DNA of 64,000 bases from Eretmocerus hayati (GCA_029851415.1 CM056743.1:75537186-75601185); one strand, 5' to 3'. Counted from the stretch's first letter, positions 23,522 through 36,420 are shown. Program-made: numbers and translations. Notes: generated by a model not told the origin, from the letters alone.

Positions 23522-26106
23522 AATGTTAGAGGTCAGTATCTCCATCTATTGAGGCAGATAGGACTTCCCATCCCCAATCTGATACACAGCATTCTAATTG
23601 ATTCGGGCGAATGGGTTATAAGGTCTGCAATGCTGAAAGACAGTATTGAGATCGATTGAAGCGGATTGAGATCTCGGGGTTCCCAATACTGGTATACAGT
23701 ATTGGAATCGACTGAGGCAGATAGGATTCCAAGTCTTCAGTACTGATATTCAGCATTCAAATCGATTCGGGTAAATATGATATAAGGTCTGCAATGCTGA
23801 AAGTCAGTATTGAGATCGATTGAAGCGGATTGAGATCTCGATGTACCCGAAATTGAAAAATAGAACCGGAATCGATTGGGGCAGATAAGATCTCAAGTCC
23901 TCAATACTGATATTCAGCATTCAAATCGATTCGGGTAAATATGATATAAGGTCTGCAATGCTAAAAGTGAGTATTGAGATCGATTGAAGCTTATTGAGAC
24001 CTCAATGTTCCCGATACTGGAAAACAGTACTAGAATCGATTGGGGAAGATAGAGTTTCAAGTCCTTGATTCTGATATTCAGCATTCAATTCGCTTCAGAT
24101 GAATACGGTATGAAGTCTGCAATGCTGAAAATCACCATTGAGATCGATTGAAGCGAATTGAGATCCCGATGTTCCCATGACTGAGAAACAGTACTGGATT
24201 GGATTGGGGCAGATAAGATCTCAAGTCCTCAATACTGATATTCAGCATTCGATACGATTCAGGTGAATAGGATATAAGGTTTCCGATGCTGAGAATCAGT
24301 ATTGAGATCGATTGAAGCGGATTGGGATCTCAGTGTTTCCAATACTTGGAAACGGTATTGGAATGAGTTGGGGCAGGAAGGATCTCAATTCTCCAATTCT
24401 GATTTTCATTATTCAAGTCGATTCAAGTAGACAGGATATCATAAGGTTACTTATGCTTACATTTAGTATTGGGTTCGATCGGAGTGGATTGAGATAGCGA
24501 TCTACCGGATAATGATAGACAGTACTCGAATCGATTCAGGTTATTGAGATATAAAGGCTCCAATACTCGCAGTCAGTATTGAGATCGATTAAAGTGGGTC
24601 GAGATTTCGATGTTCTCAATACTGGAAAACAGTACTGAAATCGATTGGGAAGGATAGGATTTCAAGTCCTCAATATTGATATTCAACATTCAATTCGATT
24701 CAGGTAAATATCATGTAAGGTCTGCAATGCTGAACATCAGTATCGAGATCGATTGAAGCGGATTGAAAACATGATGTTTCTAATACTGAAGAACAGTTCT
24801 GGAATCGATTGGGGTAGATGGGATTTCAAGTCCTCAATACTGATATCCAGCAGTCAATCCAATTCAGGTTAATAGGATATAAGGTCTGCAATGCTGGAAA
24901 TCAGTACTGAAATCGATTGAAGCTGATTGAGATCTCGATGTTTCGAATTCTGAAAAACAGTTCTGGAATCAATGGGGGTAGATAGGATTCCAAGTCCTCA
25001 ATACTGATTTTCAACATTCAAATCGATTCAAGTAGATAGGATATAATAAGGTCACTTATGTTTTCATTTAGTTTCGAGATCGATTGAAGTTGATTGAGAT
25101 AGCGATCTACCCAATACTGAGAGACAGTACTCAGATCGATTCAAGTTATCGGAATATAAGGGCTCCAATACTTACAGTCAGAATTGAGATCGATTAAAGT
25201 GGGTTGAGATCTCGATGTTCCCAATACTGGAAAACAGTACTGAAATCGATTGGGGGAAGATAGGATTTCAAGTCCTCAATACTGATATTTAGCATTCAAT
25301 TTGATTCAGGTAAATATCATATAAGGTCTGCAGTGCTGAACATCAGTATTGAGATCGATTGAAGCGTATTGAGATCCCGATATTCCCAATACTGGAATAC
25401 AGTACTGGAATCGATTCGGGCAGATAGGATTCCAAGTCCTCAATACTGATATTCAGCATTCAATTCGATCCAGGTCAATATCATATAATGTCTGCAATGC
25501 TGAAAATCAATATTGAAATCGATTTAAGCTGATTGAGATCTCGATGTTTCCAATTCTGAAAAACAGTACTGGAATCGATTGAGGCAGATAGGATTGCAAG
25601 TCCTGAATACTGATATTCAGCATTCAATCCGACCCAGGTAAATATGATATAAGGTCGTCAATGTTGAAAAGCAGTATTGAGATCGATTGAAGCGGATTGA
25701 GAACCCGATGTTTCCAATACTGAAAAACAGTTCTGGAATCGATTGGGGCAGATAGGATTTCAAGTCTTCAATACTGATATCCAGCAGTCAATCCGATTCA
25801 GGTCAATAGGATATAAGGTTTCCGATGCTGAAAATCAGTACTGAAATCGATTGAAGCTGATTAAGATCTCGATGTAACCAATACTGAAAAATAGTACTGG
25901 AATCGATTGGGGCAAATAGGATTCCAATTCTCCAATACTGATTTTCAGCATTCAAATCGATATCGATTCAAGTAGATAGGATATAAGGTTTCTAATGCTT
26001 ACTTCCAGTATTGAGATCGATTGAAGTGGATTGAGATAGCGATCTACCCAATACTGAGAGACAGTGCTGAAATCGATTCAGGTTATGAGGATATAATGAC
26101 TCCAAT

Positions 26107-26578
26107 AGGCATCTTGCATTTTTTTTGACCCCCCAAAAAAAAGGTTTGGCAAATTCGAGCAAATCGAGATGAGTAAGGTGCAATCAAAAAGAAATTCCCA
26201 AAAATTGTTTACAACTTGCGCAAATTGTTTGAAAATCAGACGATTGTGTCACACGGCGCAAGTCATCCTACTGTCAAACAATTTGCGCAAGACAAAGAAA
26301 ATTTTTGGGATTTTTTCTTGAATTGCACAATACTTGTCTCGATTTGCTCGAATTTGCCAAACCTTTTCCTGGAGGGATCAAAGAAACTGCAAGACGCGAT
26401 ACAATAGCGGCAGTCGACTACTTTGTCGGAGTGATGTCACAGAGCGCAAGTCATCAGACTTTCAAACAATTTGCGCGAGATGAAAAAAATTTTTGGGGAT
26501 TTTTTTTCTAATTGCACCCTATCTATCTCGATTTGCTCGAATTTGCCAAACCTTTCTTCAAAAAAATGCAAGATGCCT
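26107..26578. mobile_element. ~472-bp MITE with AGGCATCTTGC ends, internally duplicated
   Basis: The ends AGGCATCTTGCATTTTTTT... are inverted repeats over more than 100 bases, including GGTTTGGCAAATTCGAGCAA. Removing the element restores the satellite string CCAATACTCAC; the flanking duplication is two or three bases of A/T (AT, TA or ATA), compatible with a Tc1/mariner-like insertion. The right arm is present twice as direct copies (ends near 26370 and 26578), so an internal tandem duplication has occurred. No transposase. Confidence 0.75.
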
Positions 26579-26810
26579 ATACTCACAGTCAGTATTGAGA
26601 TCGATCAAAGTGGGTTGAGATCTCGATGTTCCCGATACTAGACAACAGTACTGGAATCGACTGGGACAGATAGGATTTCGAGTCCTCAATACTGTTGTTC
26701 AGCATTCAAATCGATCAAGGACGATGAATAAACTCGTCAATGCTCATAGTCAGTATTGGGACCGATTGACGTCGTGTGAGATATCGAAATTCCCATTCCT
26801 GAAAGTCAGT

Positions 26811-27928
26811 ATTGGAATCGATTGAGGCCGATGAATTCGAATGGCTGACGCTAGGTGGCGTTTCGATGACCATCTCAGTTTGCATCCAAATATCATGGGA
26901 TTGCTTTCTCGCAAGCGACGAATCATCTCTCCTGTTCCTATTGTTTGCTATGGGAGCAGGTGAACTCAATAACTTTTCCTTGACAAATAGGTTAAACAAA
27001 TAAATAAACTATATTCAAAGTGCTCATGATACGGAGCGAGGTGGTGCGGTCGGTGGTCGAGCGGAAACTGGCGCAAGCCGCGAAAGGCGACGAGTGCGCT
27101 GGAAAGAAGCAGAAGAGCGCGAAGTCGTTACGACAAGATGGTGGCTGCGCGCGAAAATTCAAAAGCAACTAAAAACTTTATACAAATTTGGATGAACATA
27201 ATTCAGAATGAAAATGATACTAAACATTCCGCCCACCTCGATTGATTACACATTAGAAATCGATATCTTAGATAATTGCATTTGACAATAATAATCATAT
27301 AATAGGTGTTGAGGATCAACAAAAAAGCATGAAACATCAAATCTCAAATTCTCAATTACCTTACAAAATAGTTAACTTTTCAACAAAAATTTGGTAACCA
27401 AAATTCAATGCTGAACCCATTTGGGTTTTTAATCAAAATAAACTAAGAAAAGCAGTAATTATGCAATTCATCTGAATTAGAACGGATCAGAAATCAATCA
27501 ATATGGACAAAAAAATTCAGTTGAAACTCCAAACACAATTCAATCAACTCCATTGAAATTGAAACAATCCAAATTGAAGCTATTAGAGCTGAAAACATAG
27601 TCGAACCCTTAGACCCGTCTGGGCAGAATATAAAAACAAGTTCCGGCCACTCGGGAAGGAGTCCCAAAAGGAGGTACGTTCATTCCAGCGGGATATGAAC
27701 GACCTAAGCAACCGCGCAAATGATTCTAAATTTCGTATCGTGCTCGCACGTAGACAAGATACTAGCTCTAGTACTCGAAAACGAGAAAGACACCCATACT
27801 TCTTCGAAAGGACTCTAATTTTGTCTGAGAGATGGTCTAGGGTTCACCGATGTCTCGAAACTTAAATTAACTGAACTAATCTAGAATAAACTAATCTAGA
27901 ATATCACTTATTGTCCATACTTGAGAAT
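26811..27928. other. Region 3' of the BEL/Pao element, possible 3' LTR
   Basis: A GC-rich block (27030-27170) followed by AT-rich DNA lies between the satellite and the stop of the BEL/Pao integrase. By position it should contain the element's 3' LTR, but no matching sequence is found on the other side (33030-34000), so LTR limits cannot be given. Confidence 0.35.
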
Positions 27929-28741
27929 TCAATTCTCATCGTTATCTTTATCTGAGGATTCGGGTACCAATAACACGAGCTTCACAATTGGCCGTCTGAA
28001 TCTTGATGTAGCCGTGCGGACTTCTACTACCCGGATTCTGCCATGATTACCGGGAAAAACTGTTGTGACCACTGCCAAGGGCCAGACAGCTGGAGGTCTA
28101 CAATCGTCGCGTAGCAGAACCACATCACCTACTCGATAGGCCCTGGAAGGCCTTGACCATTTGTGCCTTTCTTGCAGGGCTTGTAAGTAGTCACTGTACC
28201 ATGATTTCCAGAATTCCTGAGTCATCTGAGTGATCCACCTCCATCGTTTATTTACTGGAATGGGTCCTGATGGAATTGTGGGCTCTGGAATTATAAACGA
28301 TGTTCTCTGTATGAGAAAATGCGCGGGCGTCAGCGCGGACAAATCAGAAGGATCACCTTTTAAAGGTGAAATAGGCCTTGAGTTTAAACATGCTTCAATT
28401 TTTGACAATAAAGTGGACATTTCTACGAAAGTAAGGATATGGTCACCAACTATCCTTTTCAAATTATGTTTGGCCGATTTGACCGCAGCCTCCCAAATCC
28501 CTCCAAAATGCGGTGCCGATGGTGGGTCGAATCTGAATTCCGTCTTCATCTTGCTCAGATCTACAGCAATTCCTTGGAATTCAGCCGAAGCTCCGTCGAA
28601 GCGACGTTGGAGCTCAGCATCTGCTCCAACAAAATTCAGAGCGTTGTCGCACTCCAAGATGCTGCAATGACCACGCCTTGAAGTGAAGCGTTCAACCGCA
28701 GCCAGAAACGCTTCGCTCGAGTAGTCCTCCACAGCCTCCAA
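27929..28741 (-). pseudogene. BEL/Pao integrase, internally deleted
   Basis: The frame starts within THLEAVEDYSSEAFLAAVERF, then GHCSILECDN, APHFGGIWEAAVKSAK, IEACLNSRPISPL, LTPAHFLI and a C-terminal VGDVVLLRDD...RIRVVEVRT domain, ending in a normal stop. The stretch between the GRQV of the upstream frame (28758) and THLE is missing about 70-80 residues. That removes the CC half of the HHCC zinc site and the first catalytic Asp of the DDE triad. The second Asp (in CDN, where the family usually has SDNGTNF) remains. The element cannot integrate by itself. Confidence 0.9.
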
Positions 28742-28757
28742 GTGTGTAGCTCTTGTA

Positions 28758-31004
28758 CTAAGACTGGTTGATCAGAACTTGTCGACCCTTGAGGATCCAG
28801 TACTGATTCCTGAGACTGGATAAAGTGAGCTGCGTACCGCCATGAAGAGAATCCAAATGAGCTCGTCTTACAAGCAGCACTGTCAGAGGGCTTCGGCAGG
28901 GCAGAATCAGCGGGTACTTGCCAGCATAATCCAGAAGCGCATACCGCAGTCTGCCTCCAACTCTTAGAAGACCTTGATCTAAAAATGGCCTCAACTTCAA
29001 CAAGTTTGAATCTTTTAGTTCCTTATCGTTCTCCAGCAACCTGAAACTGTCACCAAAGCTGTTTCTTTGTTCTATATATACCCATAACAATCCAGCATTC
29101 TTCAACTCCCCAGGTCTCAATAAACCCCCTGGAATCACTTCCAAATCAATGAATTTCAACTGCAGGAATCCTATTTTTCTCCTAGTGTTAACCCTGAGAC
29201 GAGAGCTGAGCTTCGTCATAAAGCGAATACAGAGAGCCGTAACACGAAAGAGCTTCATTACTGTAGAAAACCTTGTCAACAATTCGTTTTGAAAGGAGTC
29301 ATCCGGATACTGTAACGCAGTAGTATGAGAAGCGGAAGAATTCCTCTCTTCGAGAGGCTTAACTTGCACATTCTCTGCCTCAGTAGTCCACGGATAACTC
29401 GACTCTGACAAAAACGACGGACCTTTCCACCAAAGTTCGAACGACGGCAAGAGTTCCGGACTCAGACCACGAGAAACCACATCCGCCGGATTATCTTGTG
29501 ACTTGACGTGATGCCAGTGAGCTTGCGGAATCAACTCTTGAATCAAGGAACATCGATTTGCAACGAAGGTTTGCCACCGATTTGGAAGAGACCTAATCCA
29601 ATATAGAACGTCCTTCGAATCCGACCATAAATGGACAGATGCTATTACTATTGGCATGATTTCAACGAAGCGATCAGTGAGTTTTACTAATAATAACGCC
29701 ACGCAAAGCTCTAGACGAGGTATGCTAATTGTTTTAATCGGAGCCACTTTTGACTTGGAGCACTGCAACGATACAACTACCTGTCCGTTCCTGATCATTC
29801 GTAAATAAATAACAGCACCGTATGCTTTTGAGGAAGCATCCGCAAACCCGTGCAACTCAACCTTCAATTCTTGGCTCGAATATCCTATCCACCTAGGTAT
29901 TCTGATCTCTTCTAAGTTTGACAATTTACAATACCAATCTGACCACTGGGTTGAATAGTCATTCGGGAGAACATCATCCCATTCGCATTCCAACAACCAA
30001 AGCGATTGCATAAATATCTTTGCCCAGATTACAACCGGCGCTCACCAACCTAATGGATCAAAGATTTTAGCCGTGAGAGACAAAACCGTTCTTTTCGTCA
30101 ACTTTTGACTATCAAAAGATTGAGATTTAATACTGAAATGAAAGTAGTCCTCTCTTGGAGCCCAAGATAGACCGAGTATAGAGGTACAATCATCAGAATC
30201 GAAAGTAGCCGAACCGTGAATCCTATGATCGACTGGGATGTGTTCGACGAGTTGAGCATTATTAGCCGCCCATTCCCGCAGCTCAGACCCGCCCACCTTG
30301 AGAATCTCGATCAATTGAACCTGTTTCTTTCGAGTTTCTTCTACTGTCCCTCCCCCCGACATAAAATCATCCATGTATGATTCATCCTCGATGATTTCAA
30401 CAGCCGAAACAAAGATATGTCCATTATCCTTTGCTAATTGCCTCAAAACTCTAATAGCAAGATGAGGAGAACATTTCAAACCGTATGTGATAGTTTTGAG
30501 AAAATAAAGCAAGACTTCCAAATCCGGGTTTTCTCTCCATAAAATCATTTGCAAGTGTCGATCTCTGGGATCGACTAAGACTTGCCTAAACATTTTCTCG
30601 ATATCAGCCACGAAAACAAATTCATAGCGACGCCATTTCATTATAAGATCAACCAGCTCTGGTAGCAAATTCTCTCCAGTGTATAGGAGATCGTTCAATG
30701 AAGTTCCATGAACTTTGCTTGAACCGTTGAAAACTGTCCGTAATTTTTTGGAGCCTTGAAGTACTCCGTGATGAGGAAGAATATAGCAACGATTCCTATT
30801 ATCACCTGTTAAGTTTGAAGCTTTTTCCATATGCGAAAGACTCTCATACTCTAGCATGAACGCCTTATATTTAGCTTCAAAATCCGAATTTTTCGAAAAT
30901 TTCCGTTCCATGGAGTAAAGTGTTCTCAGAGCTGAGTTGTAAGATTCTCCGAGATTGAAATTCAAACTTCCAATCAAGTCTTGTTTCACTGGCAACCGAA
31001 CCAC
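28758..31004 (-). pseudogene. pol: BEL/Pao reverse transcriptase and RNase H
   Basis: Frame 31004-30042 holds the reverse transcriptase: YILPHHGVL, LRTVFNGSSK, ADIEKMFRQV, LWRENPD, and the active-site YMDD (in ESYMDDFMSGG). A TGA immediately after FDPLGW interrupts it; the same frame resumes at 30036 and runs to 28758. That part includes the Pao/RNase H region with HGFADASSKAYGA, LWSDSKDVLYWI and DNPADVVSRG, then the start of the integrase zinc domain (HLDSLHGG). Upstream codons encoding GRYVVRLPVK are in this frame, showing that the shift from gag lies near 31060. Catalytic Asp residues are kept, so decay is by nonsense and frameshift. Confidence 0.9.
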
Positions 31005-31147
31005 ATATCTACCGCTAGGGTCCTCGCATCTACGGTCTTCCTCAGAAAGCTTTTTCCGACTGCTATGTTTGCTACAACTTCTTCTTGCTTCCAGAATTTC
31101 TCGAGAATCGATTCTAGCATTGTGTTATCGACCAAGTGAAAATAAGA

Positions 31148-33028
31148 CTAGGAAACATCTGAGTTTTGACCGATGCTAGAAGGAACTATCCAACCCAATT
31201 CAGTATTCGTTGCGATAGGCTGATTAGAAAGATCCACGTTTGCCTTTTTCACGCCCTCGAGCACAATTTGGGCGTGAACTTTGGCACCGAGCAAGATATC
31301 AATCGATCTTGTTTTTAAGAAATTGGGATCAGCTGGAATGAGCCCCTTAAGATGATCCCATTTATCCACACCCGCCGAAATCGAAGCTTTATAACCAGAA
31401 AGCTTAGGGATTATAAAAGCCTGTGCCTCGCAACTGAAATCAGAGGAAAATCTAGGACGCACTGTGAAATTTGCTAAGCCTCTCGAAGCTCCAGTGTTAA
31501 GGTCGCCAACTCCCTTGATTTGAACTTTGGATTTCGTTCTTTTAATCCCTAATTTTTGGCAAGCATTCTTCGTTATGAAAGAGGATTGTGAACAGTGGTC
31601 GATCAAAGCTGTGAAGTAAAATGCAAACCCATCAGCTGATATGAGTTTCACTACTGCAGTGGGCAAAAGCACAAAGCCCGAATTGTCTACCGAATTTAGA
31701 CAAGTGGTAACCATTGAATTTATATTTGAGGAAGATTTTTGATTCGCCCCTGAACCCTTGTCTTCGCTCGAAGGACCCAATCCCGTCTTTCCATCAGCTT
31801 GAGGATCGGTTGGTGGCTTAGGAATATCCGAATGAAGGAAGGTGTGATGTCTCCCGTTGCACTTTCTGCAAAATGTCTTTGATCGACAAGATCTAGCGCT
31901 GTGCTGACCAAAACAAATGAAACATAACCTCTTCTCAATCGTAAACAATTCCCCATCGGCCTTACTTTTCGCTTCAAAAGCATCACATTGGGTTAAATGA
32001 TGGTTTTCCGAACAACAAGGACAAACCTTCTTTGATGGCTCAGAATCCGAACAAGTAGCCATAGAATTAGTTTTCCCTGAATTGGAATTTTTTCCCGATT
32101 GGTTACTAGAGCTCGGCTTAATGCTGCTCTCGATTGACTCTAACGTAGCTAGCTTCTCTTTTAAAAAAGCTTCCAATTGCTCAATGGATGGAGGATCATG
32201 GGAGACGCCCAAATGCTTTTCCCATTCTTTCCTCGTAACTAAGTCAAATTTCGTGAATACGAACTGATCTCCACCATTAGTTTTCACTGGACGATCTAGA
32301 CTTTTCAAAAAATTCAAAGTCTCGAAGGTTCCAGAATGAAGTTTTTTCAATTCAGCATAAGATTCATTTTTCATTCGCTTTAGAGAATAGAACGAACTCA
32401 AAGTCAAACTGACTAGTCGCCGCTTATTCTCATAAAAATCACAGAGTTCCTTCCAAGCCCGTGGGTATTCCTCTGCAGTGAGGTCGATGGATCTTATAAG
32501 ATCTAACGCCTCGCCCTGTAACTTAGACCGCAGATGATAGAATTTTATCACTGGCTGAATTTTCTCTCTCCTATGTACCAAGTTCTTGAATAGATCCCGA
32601 AAATTAGCCCATTCGCTAAATTTTCCAGAGAAAGTAGGCATTTCAATTTTAGCTAAGGAATACGACGAGGTGGGAGCTACTATCGTTTGTGCAACCGATG
32701 CTGTGGTAGCGTTGGCCTCATGCTGAGTCCTATCTAAATCAGCAATTGAATCTAAAAATTCCTGAAATTTAGCCTTATTATCCATATAAGACTCTTCAAC
32801 CAAATCAGCAATCTTCAATTTGAAATAATCTACTTCCTTGTGTACACCAAAATCTGCTATTATCTTACTATGATTCAAGCAGAAAGTCTTGTAATGAAAG
32901 GAGAGATTTTCTACCCGCACAAGCGCATTGGCCTTGGTCATTTTAGCTTGACCCTTACTCTTGAAATTTTTGTAATCTAACGAAATTTTCTTCTGCAAAT
33001 CGAGTTGCTGATCGTAGAGAGCCTCCAT
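31148..33028 (-). pseudogene. gag-pro: BEL/Pao gag-protease
   Basis: A 626-codon frame begins at an ATG. A coiled N-terminal part (residues 1-120) precedes the gag core that starts with IEMPTFSGKFSEWANFRDLF (about residue 128; DUF1759 type). Then come three cysteine/histidine knuckle-like clusters (about 336-348, 369-381, 387-399). The retropepsin-like domain (DUF1758 type) starts near 452, with ALID at 474-477; the residues after the catalytic Asp are HCSQ rather than the more usual SGSQ. The frame meets a TAG, then shifts before the reverse transcriptase. It is part of one element with the next two entries. Virus-like particle formation and polyprotein processing would be the ancestral roles; the copy is defective. 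Confidence 0.9.
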
Positions 33029-35000
33029 GGTTATTCAGAAAAAAAGTTCTGAACAACCGTACAATAACCGTACCGATGCTCAACTGACAAACCGAAATCC
33101 AAAAGTGAATGCTTTGATACAGCCCGATATGCTAGTATCTTTGCAGCAAACCGATAGAAAATGCCAAAATTCTAGACAGAATTAGGCAAAACTGACCGAA
33201 GAATGAGGAATTTCTCAAATCTAACCAAAGATTTGATGGAAGCACTGATCCAAAAATCCCCTCAACCGTACCGAAAGATATTTACAAATATTTACAACGC
33301 AACCTAAAAAATGATGCAAATTCCTGCATGTGACATTTTGAGGTTGGAAGGCTTAAAAACGTGACTTGATGATCAACAAGATAATCTCATAGTTATAACG
33401 TTTATCTCACTTGAGCAACTGATGCACGACGCCGAAGAACGTCAAAACCAAAGACGTGGTGCGCAGCGAAGCTATGATGTATGTACCGTCAAGCTGGCCG
33501 CTAGACTGCACGGCGACACGGTGAGTGTCGATGGACAGCAGCACGCAGACGATGAACAGCTGCAGATGACTCTGGTCAGCTGTGTTGCCAGATGTCGAGC
33601 TCAGCTCCGGGCAGCACACACACCGACGTCGTCTCACACACACACGACGCTCGCACGATGATGCTAGAAAGGCCGTTGACTTTAGAATATAATCAAGGTC
33701 ATCATCGTCAAAAATGCGAATTGAATGAAAAGTGCGCTATTGCGCATGAATTCCCAACCGTCTGAGCAGATTTTGAACAATCGACGAAAATCAAAATTGA
33801 TTTCGATGAATTGTTTTTGTTCTGTGAAAAATAATTAATCCAAGTCTAATCAAGTTTCTCTATACGTTATTCAGAAGAAGTTATACTCACGACTTTCATG
33901 CCAATGTGAAGTGGTTAGTATTCGAAGTAAAATATCTGCTCGGTGGTGAAAGAAGACATTCATCACAGTATTTGTCTTTTATTCGTGCAATTGTAAGGAT
34001 TCGAACACACAATAGAATATACCTTACAATATGAACATCTACACCTTACCGCTAGTTCTCACTTCCTGACATCCGCTCACTCCACGAGATCATGAGTCTC
34101 TTACAGGAAAAATCAATTACATCAGACATTATTAATGCAGAGAAGGGGTATAGTGTGAAGTGCGATCTTACCAAGCGTACGTAAGAGAACAAAGATTTAG
34201 TCATATGATGTGGTTAGCTCGAAAATATGTGAAACTGCATCTCATGTGAGTTTCTAACCTCACGAAGAGATGGAAACACCGGGAAAGGATGATTATCCGC
34301 TGTGATTGGAGAAAAAACCAGTTCCCTATTCTTTCACTTGAGTTTGATTTTCTGCTGCACCTTCATACCTGGTTTGAATTCTGGTATCAACTCCTGCTTC
34401 ATAATGGATACTAGCGATATTGCCTTGCTCGCTAACGCTCGCTCGGCATCACTTTATTTGGGAAACTCGATAGTTTTGCGATTTCTAAAGGTATTTTAAA
34501 ATTTTTAGAAAGTTGTTAAGGTAGGTTTTTTAATAGGATTCTCACTACTAAGACTATTGATTAATAAAAAACTTCTGAAGCTTTTAAAAATTAACTTTCC
34601 CATACAGGTTCACGCACGCAAGCACAAAAAAACTCTCCAATGTTCGATATGACTGTTGTTTCTACATTTTCCAGAAGACTACTTTTGGAAAATGTAGAAA
34701 CATACTTTTGAATTGATACTTACTTCTGAATTCATCGAAGAAGTTTCTATATATTATAAGAAACCTTCCAACTATACGTGACTGATGAGGATCTGTAATA
34801 AAAAAACTTGAAAGAAAAGTTTTTTCCGCTCTAGACTCAATTTCTAGACGCACACAGCTGATAAGGACTTCCATCTCAATACAAATACTTGTCTACATAT
34901 GTGACATTCTCAATGGTCCGCTCTGAATTGTCGTAAAATTATCTGAGAAAAAGACCATAGAATGAAATTCTAACGGAATGAGGATAAAAGATAATAAAGA
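33029..35000. other. 5' region of BEL/Pao element and AT-rich spacer
   Basis: 33029-33660 should contain the leader and possibly the 5' LTR of the BEL/Pao element. A primer-binding site and LTR limits are not recognisable. A 16-bp inverted repeat (GTTTCTACATTTTCCA and its complement, about 34656-34700) forms a small hairpin. No gene is seen in the rest. Confidence 0.4.
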
Positions 35001-35140
35001 AAATGATGAGATAACTCAAAGATAACGGAAAGATAACTAAAAGATAACCGAAAGATGACGTTGAGATAAAAAGATAATCAAAAGATAACTACCAGATAAT
35101 CTTAGATGATAATATAGACGAAGATACAATAGATATTTAG
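35000..35140. repeat. GATAA-rich block, left copy
   Basis: Roughly ten-base units of the form AAAGATAAC/AAAAGATAAT repeat about ten times, followed by AGATGATNNTAGATGAT and TAGATACACGCGACA. The same order is found at 37970-38145 in the same orientation. GATAA is the core of GATA-factor sites, but regulatory use is only inferred. Confidence 0.75.
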
Positions 35141-35190
35141 ATACACGCGACATCGATCTTGAGAGTCGTTAGAGGGAGCTGATGAAAGTA

Positions 35191-35199
35191 TATATAAAA
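35191..35199 (+). promoter_or_regulatory. TATA box of small multi-exon gene
   Basis: TATATAAAA lies 61 bases before the first ATG of the exon at 35252, with AGTC-type initiator sequence about 28 bases downstream. Confidence 0.5.
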
Positions 35200-35251
35200 C
35201 TGAAGCGGCGAGTAGGGCCAGTCTGTCTTAAGCCATCGTGGGGTGAAGTCA

Positions 35252-35611
35252 ATGCCGCTCCTGATGATCGAGGAGTCACTTCGGAAGCCAACCTCCAGGA
35301 GATACGGGATCAATCGAAGTCTATCACAGGGGACTTCACAGGTGAGTAATTTCATCTAAACAATTGAATACACAAACATTTAAACATATAACTTCAATAA
35401 TTATATAATGTTTCATTCAAGTTGTAGCATCCAACAGTATGGAGCAATCTCAACTCCAGTCTCAACTCATCATCATTCGGAAATTCCCGGAGCATCATAG
35501 GAGGCTGCAATGGTGAGTCTTTATTGATCACTCAATCAATAATCAATTGATCAATTAATATTAATCGATATGCATAAAATGTTCGATACACTCACTCATA
35601 TGAATCCACAG

Positions 35612-35663
<52 letters not shown>

Positions 35664-36295
35664 ACAAACACGAACTCACTCACATACATTCACGCTCATT
35701 CACTCACATATAAATATACCTACCACACAATTCACTAACACATAAACAAATTCAGTTGGTTTATGAACAATAATATAACTTTCATTTTATTTATTCTCAG
35801 CCAATAGATCAGTCCAACATCCGATTGCAGCTGATCATTCAGATGTTAAAGAAAAATGACTTTGCCACTGGAACAGTCAAGGGTCATATTCAAAGGCTGC
35901 ACTGGTAAGTAATAGAATGATCTTTTGAATGATCAATGATTATTAATATAATCTATAATTTTATCAATTAATGGGCCTATAATAAATCTTTCAACACACA
36001 CACACTCACTCACCCACCCACCCATACACGCACATACACAATTAATTTCAACATTCAACACCTGTACACAACACCTCCCTCATAATTCTATTGACACACA
36101 CACACACACACACACACACACCCATATATACACATATACACACAAACGTCTTCAATTGTTTTATAGTAGAAAAATAATACGCTTTAATGATTTTTCATTC
36201 TACAGCACCACCGAGGCCGAGAGAAAGTGTATCCCGCTAACCCATTGGACAATCTCAGTCAACAGGAGATTCTCAACAGGAAATACGTAGTCCAG
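35252..36295 (+). CDS. Small four-exon transcription unit of unknown function
   Basis: Four exons have matched splice sites: to 35341 (donor GTGAGT), 35428-35512 (acceptor GTTGTAG, donor GTGAGT), 35801-35904 (acceptor TTCTCAG, donor GTAAGT) and 36206-36295 (acceptor TCTACAG, donor-like GTAATT). Upstream is a TATA box at 35191 and downstream AATAAA at 36421. From ATG 35252 (MPLLMIEESLRKPTSRRYGI...) exons 1 to 3 stay in phase and stop at TGA 35857-35859, giving about 77 residues, Ser/Asn-rich, without a known domain. Exons 2 and 3 are also open in another frame in which both end in (R/Q)RL(Q/H)W-like residues, hinting at exon duplication. It may be a short-protein gene or a non-coding transcript. 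Confidence 0.4.
35605..35665. repeat. (CA)n microsatellite in intron 2
   Basis: About 25 perfect CA dinucleotides, then degenerate CA-rich DNA. Confidence 0.95.
36098..36121. repeat. (CA)n microsatellite in intron 3
   Basis: A short perfect CA run within a longer CA-rich tract. Confidence 0.9.
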
Positions 36296-36420
36296 GTAAT
36301 TCCAAATCATTGAAGATTATTTAATGTTCTGAATGATAATGTAAGATTCTTATACTATTTGTGGAGAATTATAAAAACTTCATGAAAATTGTAAAGAAAT
36401 GTATGTATATTGAATGATCC

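Larger units (their letters stand above)
22779..26810. repeat. ~165-bp satellite made of three ~55-bp hairpin submonomers
   Basis: The landmark CTGCAATGCTGAAA (or variants) recurs near 22779, 23626, 23790, 23957, 24118, 24285, 24723, 24888, 25329, 25493, 25660 and 25824, period about 163-170. Inside a unit, three about 55-base segments each have an imperfect dyad (ATACTG-N4-5-CAGTATT) followed by ATCGATTG/ATCGATTC. A solo LTR (22950-23521) and a MITE (26107-26578) interrupt the array. Confidence 0.9.

Noticed and set aside
33029..33960. 5' LTR of the BEL/Pao element
   Set aside because: No sequence here matches the region 3' of the integrase (26811-27928), so an LTR pair cannot be supported.
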